The notes beneath the pieces were generated by a model that made no database searches, was not told the origin of the DNA, and worked only from the letters and a program-made list of their open reading frames with translations. Positions 6,551 to 11,354 of a stretch of DNA of 11,354 bases are shown in pieces. Positions within the stretch are counted from its first letter, which is position 1. The number at the start of each line of letters is the position of its first letter. A program made the translations under genes and the position numbers. The DNA comes from Porticoccaceae bacterium. Its GTDB lineage: Bacteria > Pseudomonadota > Gammaproteobacteria > Pseudomonadales > Porticoccaceae. The stretch is taken from positions 1 to 11,354 of the forward strand of contig JAPKCN010000040.1 in the NCBI GenBank assembly GCA_028822945.1. The letters run 5' to 3'.

Positions 6551-8584
6551 CTAGTGTATACCCTTCCAGTATTCTCGATTCAGCAGCGACACAAAAACCA
6601 ATAATAACGCAAGAAACAGCAATACCAAGCGCCCGATATGTTTTCGCTGCTGCGCCATGGGTTCAGCAATATAGGTTAAAAAGTTGACTAGATCAAATAC
6701 TGCCGCATCATACTCCGGCGGCGTTAATAATCCATCTGAAATCGACGCAAAACGTCCGCACGGGTTATCGAGGATGTCCTCTCCGGTCATTAGATCTCTC
6801 TTCACTCCGCCATTCTGCGCGAAACTCGGTCCGGGCGCGCACTCGGTTAGGCCCTGCAAGTCGAGTAGCGCGTGCGGCATACCAACATCTTTATACACAC
6901 GGTTATTGACACCCAGCGGTCGATTGTCATCCACATAGAAGTTCCTCAGGTAGGTGTAAACCCACTCTGGCGAGCGCGCACGCGCAACCAGCGTCAAATC
7001 TGGTGGCACCGCACCAAACCATTCCTTAGACTTTTCCTCGGTCATGCCTATAGTCATCAAATCGCCAATTTTTTGATCAGTAAAGACCATATTGTCCATC
7101 ATCATGCGGTGCGGGATGCCTATATCATCGGCTACTCGCTCCCAGCGAGAATATTTAAACGAGTGGCACCCCATACAGTAGTTGACGGCTAGTTTTGCAC
7201 CGTTTTGCAATGAAGCATTGTTATCCAGTTCGGCATCAAACGCATCACAGTCTATGGTGCCACAAGATTTTCCCTCGGCACCCACAACTTTCAGTGGCAC
7301 CACCACTAACAGACCTACAAGTGCAAAACCACACAGCGTTTTAAATGGTCCTATACCGCCATCCATAGTTATTCGGTCTGGCTCGGGGCGCGTTCTCTCG
7401 TAGCGCGTCCAAAAATAAATACCAATAAAGTAAGAAAAATAGAAGATTGTACAGATTTGCGCCAAAAGCGTTCTCGCCGCGGTCGGCGCCTTGACGCCGA
7501 GGTAACCGAGAATAATAAAATTGGCCGCAAAGAGCACCAGCATAACTCGGCTAATATTGCCTTTGTAGCGCATTGACCGCACCGGGCTTCGGTCTAACCA
7601 CGGCAAAATAAACAGAATTGCAATCGCAGCAGCCATCGCCATAAAGCCTCCCAACTTGTCCGGAACGGCGCGCAGCATTGAATAATACGGCGTGAAATAC
7701 CAGACTGGCGCGATGTGCTCGGGGGTCTTCAGCGAGTTGGCAATTTCAAAATTGGCGTGCTCGAGGAAATAACCACCCATCTCAGGCATAAAAAACAGCA
7801 CTGAACAAAAAGCAAATAAGAAAACCGTAATCGGCACCAAATCGTGGATAACAAAGTATGGATAGAACGGGATGCCATCTATCGGATTACCCTGTGCATC
7901 TTTATACTTTTTTATCGATACGCCATCAGGATTGTTCGAACCGACATCGTGAAGTGCAATTATATGCATCACAACCAGTGCAATTAAAATGATTGGCATG
8001 GCGACCACGTGCAACGACATAAAGCGATTGAGGGTTATCCCAGAAATCAAATAATCACCACGAATCCACTCTACAATACCCTCACCAACAACCGGTATGG
8101 CACCAAACAGTGAGATAATGACCTGCGCTCCCCAGTAAGACATCTGGCCCCAAGGCAAAACATAACCAAGAAATGCCTCGGCCATAAGAGCAACGTAAAT
8201 AGTCATACCGAACACCCACACCAATTCTCGGGGCGCCTTGTAAGAGCCGTACACCAATCCGCGAAACATGTGCATATAGACGACAATAAAAAATGCCGAC
8301 GCGCCAGTCGAGTGCGCATAGCGAATTATCCAGCCCAATTCTACGTCGCGCATTATGTACTCGACCGAAGCAAACGCTTGCTCTGCAGAGCCCTGATAAC
8401 TCATCAATAGCCAAACGCCGGTAACCAATTGGATCACCAACACCACCATCGATAGCACACCAAAGTAGTACATCCAGTTGAAATTTTTTGGCGCGTAATA
8501 CTCCGCCATATGCCGGTTCCACTCGCGCTTTAAGGTAGGTAGGCGAGCGTCGATCCAGCTAGCAAAGTCTTGCTGTTTTTCCAT
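6551..8584 (-). CDS. Fused cytochrome b / cytochrome c1 of the bc1 complex
   Basis: A single ORF of 677 codons carries two subunits of ubiquinol-cytochrome c reductase. Residues 1-405 are cytochrome b: eight expected membrane helices, haem-ligand His pairs at 91/105 and 192/207, the LPWGQMSYWG segment (143-152) and the Qo-site motif PVWY at 293-296. Its usual hydrophilic end (RPEPDRIT) runs straight into residues 413-436, a signal-peptide-like hydrophobic stretch ending VVGA, followed by mature cytochrome c1. There the haem-binding CMGCH is at 470-474, the likely axial Met is in DVGMPH (569), and a C-terminal membrane anchor spans about 650-668. No stop, frameshift or ribosome site separates the two parts; ATG 7366 (Met407) lacks a Shine-Dalgarno. 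By analogy with Bradyrhizobium fbcH, processing by signal peptidase after VVGA would release cytochrome c1. The gene starts two bases after the petA stop, with GGAG eight bases upstream, so it is coupled to petA. Confidence 0.95.
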   Translation of the reverse strand: MEKQQDFASWIDARLPTLKREWNRHMAEYYAPKNFNWMYYFGVLSMVVLVIQLVTGVWLLMSYQGSAEQAFASVEYIMRDVELGWIIRYAHSTGASAFFIVVYMHMFRGLVYGSYKAPRELVWVFGMTIYVALMAEAFLGYVLPWGQMSYWGAQVIISLFGAIPVVGEGIVEWIRGDYLISGITLNRFMSLHVVAMPIILIALVVMHIIALHDVGSNNPDGVSIKKYKDAQGNPIDGIPFYPYFVIHDLVPITVFLFAFCSVLFFMPEMGGYFLEHANFEIANSLKTPEHIAPVWYFTPYYSMLRAVPDKLGGFMAMAAAIAILFILPWLDRSPVRSMRYKGNISRVMLVLFAANFIILGYLGVKAPTAARTLLAQICTIFYFSYFIGIYFWTRYERTRPEPDRITMDGGIGPFKTLCGFALVGLLVVVPLKVVGAEGKSCGTIDCDAFDAELDNNASLQNGAKLAVNYCMGCHSFKYSRWERVADDIGIPHRMMMDNMVFTDQKIGDLMTIGMTEEKSKEWFGAVPPDLTLVARARSPEWVYTYLRNFYVDDNRPLGVNNRVYKDVGMPHALLDLQGLTECAPGPSFAQNGGVKRDLMTGEDILDNPCGRFASISDGLLTPPEYDAAVFDLVNFLTYIAEPMAQQRKHIGRLVLLFLALLLVFVSLLNREYWKGIH

Positions 8585-8586
8585 GG

Positions 8587-9234
8587 TTAGATCTCCGCGT
8601 CTACACCGATAATAATAACTGAGTCTGTCTCATACGAGTGCGGGGGAATCTTTAGATTTGTCGGCGCCGGTACGCCGGCAAAAACGCGGCCCGAAAGATC
8701 GAATTTCGATCCGTGGCAGGGACAAAAAAAGCCTCCCATCCAACTGTCACCACCGAGATCGGCCGCGCCGACATCAGGGCGATAAAGCGGTGCGCAACCG
8801 AGATGCGTACACAATCCCACCAGAACTAATATTTCTTCTTTACCCGGTTGAGTGCGCGCCGAACCGCTTACGTATAACGGCTGTGAGGCCTCAGCTGAGG
8901 ACACATCTTTTAAAATATCATCGCCAATAGCGTCAACTGCAGCGAGTGTCTCCGCAGTTCGGCGCACTATATATACGGGTTGGCCGCGCCACTCTACCAC
9001 CAGCCGTGCCCCAGCCTCCAGCTTGCCTATATTTACCTTGACCGGAGCACCTGCAGCCTTGGCCTTAGCGCTTGGCTTCCAAGCAGCCAAGAATGGAATT
9101 GCCGCACCCGCCACACCAATACCACCGAGAACACTGGTAGCGCCTGTTAAAAAACGCCGTCGGCTGGAGTTGACGCCATTAGCGTGCGTATCACTGGCAT
9201 TGATATCGCTAGCATTAATATCGGTCGTATCCAC
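8587..9234 (-). CDS. petA: Rieske iron-sulfur subunit of the cytochrome bc1 complex
   Basis: Carries the [2Fe-2S] cluster that takes electrons from ubiquinol at the Qo site and passes them to cytochrome c1. The frame is open to 9297, but the start is placed at GTG 9234-9232 because AAGGAG lies six bases before it and the extra upstream residues (MDFYCLKHPD...) do not resemble the family. The 215-residue product has a twin-arginine signal SSRRRFLTG (Arg 25-27) leading into a membrane-anchor helix (about 30-50), then the soluble Rieske domain with CTHLGC (Cys142, His144, Cys147) and CPCHGS (Cys171, Cys173, His174). The closing APTNLKIPPHSY is typical. Between start and Tat signal lies a short Asp/Asn-rich tail with a duplicated DINAS unit. 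The Rieske protein is expected to be exported folded by Tat and stay anchored in the inner membrane. It is the first gene of a two-gene bc1 operon. Confidence 0.95.
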   Translation of the reverse strand: MDTTDINASDINASDTHANGVNSSRRRFLTGATSVLGGIGVAGAAIPFLAAWKPSAKAKAAGAPVKVNIGKLEAGARLVVEWRGQPVYIVRRTAETLAAVDAIGDDILKDVSSAEASQPLYVSGSARTQPGKEEILVLVGLCTHLGCAPLYRPDVGAADLGGDSWMGGFFCPCHGSKFDLSGRVFAGVPAPTNLKIPPHSYETDSVIIIGVDAEI

Positions 9235-9306
9235 TACGGACTCCTTATTATGCGTGTTTAAACAGGTATCTGGGTGCTTCAGACAGTAGAAATCCAAACT
9301 AGCGAT

Positions 9307-9335
9307 ATATTAATGGATTGTACTCGGCCACGCAA
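9307..9335 (-). promoter_or_regulatory. Possible promoter of the petA operon
   Basis: On the - strand, TTGCGT (9335-9330), a 17-base spacer and TAATAT (9312-9307) resemble a sigma-70 promoter, with three and four of six consensus matches. It lies between the rpsI terminator and petA and would give a leader of about 65 bases. An overlapping TACAAT at 9322-9317 is an alternative -10 with a poor -35. The placement is sensible but the match is modest. Confidence 0.35.
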
Positions 9336-9374
9336 CTATAAGAATTTCGAAAAAACACAGTAAACCGTTGTTTC

Positions 9375-9407
9375 AAAAGGAAAAAACCCAAATAAAAATT
9401 CGGGCTT
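9375..9407 (-). terminator. Intrinsic terminator of the rplM-rpsI operon
   Basis: Starting 17 bases beyond the rpsI stop, the - strand reads AAGCCCGAA, a six-base loop TTTTTA, then TTTGGGTTT, a nine-pair stem with two G-U pairs in RNA (9407-9399 with 9392-9384). It is followed by a T-rich tract (TTTCCTTTT, 9383-9375). It separates the ribosomal-protein operon from petA. Confidence 0.7.
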
Positions 9408-9424
9408 GATCTTTTATCGAGGCT

Positions 9425-9817
9425 CTAGCGCTTTGAGAATTGCGGGCGTTTGCGCGCTTTGTGGAGACCGACCTTTTTTCGTTCAACTTGTCGGGCGTCG
9501 CGCGTCAAGAAACCAGCTTTACGCAGCAATGGGCGCAGGTTCTCATCATATTGTAATAGTGCGCGCGATATACCGTGGCGGATGGCACCAGCCTGACCAA
9601 AACTCCCACCACCGTTAACGGTAATGTTGAGGTCAAACTTTTCGACCATCTCAACGACATCAAAAGGCTGCCTAATAACCATTCTTGCGACTTCGCGACC
9701 AAAATAAGACTCGATGGTACGGTTATTAATCTTAATCTTGCCGCTGCCCGCGCTCATAAAGACCCGCGCAGCGGACGTCTTGCGGCGTCCGGTTCCATAA
9801 TATTGTGCATCTGCCAT
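9425..9817 (-). CDS. rpsI: Ribosomal protein S9 (uS9)
   Basis: Small-subunit protein whose C-terminal tail reaches the P-site tRNA. The 130-residue length is exact for the family. Visible are YYGTGRRKTSAARVF at the N-terminus, TVNGGGSFGQAGAIRHGI in the centre, then RPLLRKAGFLTRDARQVERK and the conserved ending KRPQFSKR, whose last Arg contacts tRNA. ATG 9817 is preceded by GGAAG at six bases. It lies 12 bases after rplM, the universal bacterial rplM-rpsI pair, and is followed by an intrinsic terminator. Confidence 0.98.
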   Translation of the reverse strand: MADAQYYGTGRRKTSAARVFMSAGSGKIKINNRTIESYFGREVARMVIRQPFDVVEMVEKFDLNITVNGGGSFGQAGAIRHGISRALLQYDENLRPLLRKAGFLTRDARQVERKKVGLHKARKRPQFSKR

Positions 9818-9829
9818 ATTCGACTTCCG

Positions 9830-10258
9830 TTACAATTCTAAAATTTGAGGTTGTTGCGCCATGTGCGGATGTTCACCGCCAGCGTATACCTTTAACTTGC
9901 GAAACATTTCTCGCCCCAGCGGTCCGCGCGGAAGCATACCCTTAACGGCGGACTGGATAACTTTTTCAGGCGCTTTGGCAAGCAGATCTTTAAAATTAAT
10001 GTCCTTGATGCCGCCCGGATAGCCAGTATGCGAGTAATAAATCTTGTCTTTGGCTTTTTTGCCGGTCACTGTGATCTTCTCGGCATTTACGATAACTATA
10101 TAATCGCCTGTATCCACATGTGGCGTGTACTCGGGTTTATGCTTGCCACGCAGACGCGCTGCCACAGCAGCGGCCAAACGGCCCAGCGTTTTATCCTCGG
10201 CGTCTACGAGGAACCAGTCGCGTTCTACTGTTTCAGATTTTGCACTGTATGTTTTCAT
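9830..10258 (-). CDS. rplM: Ribosomal protein L13 (uL13)
   Basis: Early-assembling large-subunit protein. The 142-residue length is exact for the family. Visible are the N-terminal MKTYSAKSETVERDWFLVDA, then TLGRLAAAVAARLRGKHKPEYTPHVDTGDYI (abbreviated start TLGRLA), NAEKITVTGKKA, the central YYSHTGYPGGIK, and GMLPRGPLGR followed by LKVYAGGEHPH. ATG 10258 has AGG nine bases upstream. It is the first gene of rplM-rpsI with its own near-consensus promoter. In E. coli this operon is repressed at translation by L13 itself; here the ribosome-binding AGG lies inside a small palindrome, so similar control is possible but not shown. Confidence 0.98.
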   Translation of the reverse strand: MKTYSAKSETVERDWFLVDAEDKTLGRLAAAVAARLRGKHKPEYTPHVDTGDYIVIVNAEKITVTGKKAKDKIYYSHTGYPGGIKDINFKDLLAKAPEKVIQSAVKGMLPRGPLGREMFRKLKVYAGGEHPHMAQQPQILEL

Positions 10259-10267
10259 TACATCAAA

Positions 10268-10277
10268 CCTAATTAGG
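10268..10277. repeat. Palindrome CCTAATTAGG over the rplM ribosome site
   Basis: A perfect 10-base palindrome in the rplM leader, 9-18 bases upstream of the start codon; on the - strand its last AGG is the best Shine-Dalgarno candidate. It is too tight to form a hairpin by itself beyond ACC/GGT pairing, but could mark an autoregulatory or dimer-binding site. Chance is a real alternative. Confidence 0.3.
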
Positions 10278-10298
10278 GTGTACCAAAAAAGGGTGCAA

Positions 10299-10327
10299 AT
10301 TATAAAGAGCCAAGAGGTCTTTTACAA
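10299..10327 (-). promoter_or_regulatory. Sigma-70-type promoter of rplM-rpsI
   Basis: On the - strand TTGTAA (10327-10322), exactly 17 bases, then a perfect TATAAT (10304-10299). Transcription would start near 10292, giving a leader of roughly 35 bases before the rplM ATG. This is the strongest promoter in the window, as expected for a ribosomal-protein operon. It lies just past the end of zapE. Confidence 0.7.
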
Positions 10328-10377
10328 GTCCCCAACACGCCTATTTCAAAAAAGTTACCGCAGGCGTACGCCAGTTG

Positions 10378-11354
10378 TCATGGTCGATGCGCGCGCGCCA
10401 AATAATTGTGACTTTGCATTTCCAGCAAACGACTCTCAGTGCGCTGAAATTCAAAGGTTAGGCCCCCTGATTTATAGAGTTTATCGAGCGGCTCGGCCGC
10501 GGACAACACCAATTTGACATTTCGGTCATAAAACTCATCAACTAGATTGATAAAACGCCGCACAGCATCTTCATTGTGCGCGCCGAGCGCAGGTATGGCA
10601 GAGATTAACACCGCCTGAAATTCCCGAGCAATCTCAATATAGTCGTTTTGGCTGCGCGGCCCCTCGCAGATTGCCCTAAAATCAAACCAAACAATGTCCT
10701 CGGCAAGCTTTATGGTATGAATTACCCGCCCTTCGACTTTGAGAGCGACGGCGCTCTTGACCTCGCATTCAAGGTGCACAAGACGGCGAAAAGTTGCATC
10801 CAATGCGGCGTTGGCAAGATCGCCAAGCGGATAATAAAAAAGCTCCATGCGCTCCAGCGCACGCAACCGGTAATCGGTTCCTCCGTCTACATTGACCACT
10901 TCGCAATGCTGTTTTAATAAGGCGATTGCCGGAAGAAAACGCTTGCGCTGAAGACCGTTGTAATACAACTGATCGGGCCGAATATTCGAAGTCGCAACAA
11001 GGCATACGCCACGTTCAAAAAGCGCCTGAAGCAATAAGCTCAAAATCATGGCATCGGTGATATCACTGACAAAAAATTCGTCAAAACAGATGATTCGCGT
11101 CTCATCAGCGAGGCGGTCAGCAACTTTTTCAAGCGGGTTGACCTGACCTTTTAATTGCCTTAACTCAGAGTGGATCCGACGCATAAAACGGTGAAAATGC
11201 ACGCGCATTTTGTCGCTAAACGGCAAACAATCATAAAAATTATCCATTAGGTAGGTCTTACCGCGACCAACACCGCCCCAAAAATACAGCCCTTGTTCGA
11301 CCGACACTGACGCCGGAAAAAATAGTTGTGACAGCGCCTTATGTAACCACGATG
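10378..11354 (-). CDS. zapE: Cell division protein ZapE (AFG1-like ATPase), N-terminus cut off
   Basis: P-loop ATPase of the AFG1/LACE1 family; in E. coli it acts at the Z-ring during constriction, particularly under stress. The frame is open past 11307 to the window edge (…WLHKALSQLFFPASVSVEQG), so the GTG at 11307 is an internal Val codon and the true start is outside. About 325 codons are visible; relative to E. coli ZapE (375 residues) roughly the first 50 are missing. Seen are Walker A GGVGRGKT (about 11277-11254), then HFHRFMRRIH, Walker B IICFDEFF (about 11094-11071) with VSDITDAM, the sensor-type segment LVATSNIRPDQLYYNGLQR, and the C-terminal FINLVDEFYDRNVKLVLSA and FEFQRTESRLLEMQS, all typical. 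Its position upstream of rplM is common in gammaproteobacteria. Confidence 0.95.
   Translation of the reverse strand, partial: SWLHKALSQLFFPASVSVEQGLYFWGGVGRGKTYLMDNFYDCLPFSDKMRVHFHRFMRRIHSELRQLKGQVNPLEKVADRLADETRIICFDEFFVSDITDAMILSLLLQALFERGVCLVATSNIRPDQLYYNGLQRKRFLPAIALLKQHCEVVNVDGGTDYRLRALERMELFYYPLGDLANAALDATFRRLVHLECEVKSAVALKVEGRVIHTIKLAEDIVWFDFRAICEGPRSQNDYIEIAREFQAVLISAIPALGAHNEDAVRRFINLVDEFYDRNVKLVLSAAEPLDKLYKSGGLTFEFQRTESRLLEMQSHNYLARAHRP

Noticed and set aside
7364..7366. Internal ATG (Met407) as an independent cytochrome c1 start
   Set aside because: No Shine-Dalgarno precedes it and the frame is continuous with cytochrome b, so a single polyprotein is simpler.
8082..8522. 146-codon open frame on the same strand inside the cytochrome b part
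   Set aside because: It is an out-of-frame reading of the cytochrome b coding sequence with no family resemblance and no ribosome site.
9235..9297. Upstream extension of petA to ATG 9297
   Set aside because: The extra 21 residues do not resemble Rieske N-termini, and a perfect AAGGAG at six-base spacing points to the GTG at 9234.
10347..10372. GGCGTACGCC followed by a T run as a zapE terminator
   Set aside because: The palindrome allows only about three pairs with a four-base loop, and the T run begins ten bases later, so it is not a credible intrinsic terminator.

Overview
The window reads as chromosome of a gammaproteobacterium, probably a free-living aerobe. The evidence is two gene neighbourhoods typical of that class: rsmI / lpoA-yraN-diaA-dolP, and zapE-rplM-rpsI-petA-petB-petC-sspA-sspB. 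LpoA, DiaA, SspA and SspB are mainly gammaproteobacterial (or beta/gamma) families. No mobile element, CRISPR array, tRNA or rRNA was seen. This is core genome, with a few notable local departures.

Left part (1-5136). The C-terminal phosphotransacetylase-like part of malic enzyme MaeB (+) enters from the left edge and ends 7 bases before the convergent rsmI (-). rsmI and lpoA (+) are divergent, and their start codons physically overlap in one CATG. After lpoA come a broken yraN (one early in-frame stop, one frameshift, and a conserved nuclease Asp changed to Tyr), then diaA, whose start overlaps the old yraN stop, and dolP, which abuts diaA. The theme is the cell envelope and replication timing: activation of PBP1A by LpoA, the DiaA regulator of DnaA, and the BON-domain lipoprotein DolP.

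Middle (5137-5414). A convergent intergenic region of 278 bases separates dolP from sspB. It holds a weak terminator candidate for sspB and one possible 26-codon ORF.

Right part (5415-11354, all on the - strand, so transcribed right to left). zapE (cut by the right edge) is followed by rplM-rpsI, which has a near-consensus promoter and an intrinsic terminator. Next is petA (Rieske protein), then a single 677-codon ORF that fuses cytochrome b to cytochrome c1, then sspA and sspB. petA and the fusion encode the whole catalytic core of the cytochrome bc1 complex (quinol to cytochrome c) from two genes rather than three. sspA-sspB encode an RNA-polymerase-associated stress regulator and the ClpXP adaptor.

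The observations most worth following are the cytochrome b/c1 polyprotein, the decayed yraN inside an otherwise intact operon, and the overlapping divergent starts of rsmI and lpoA.
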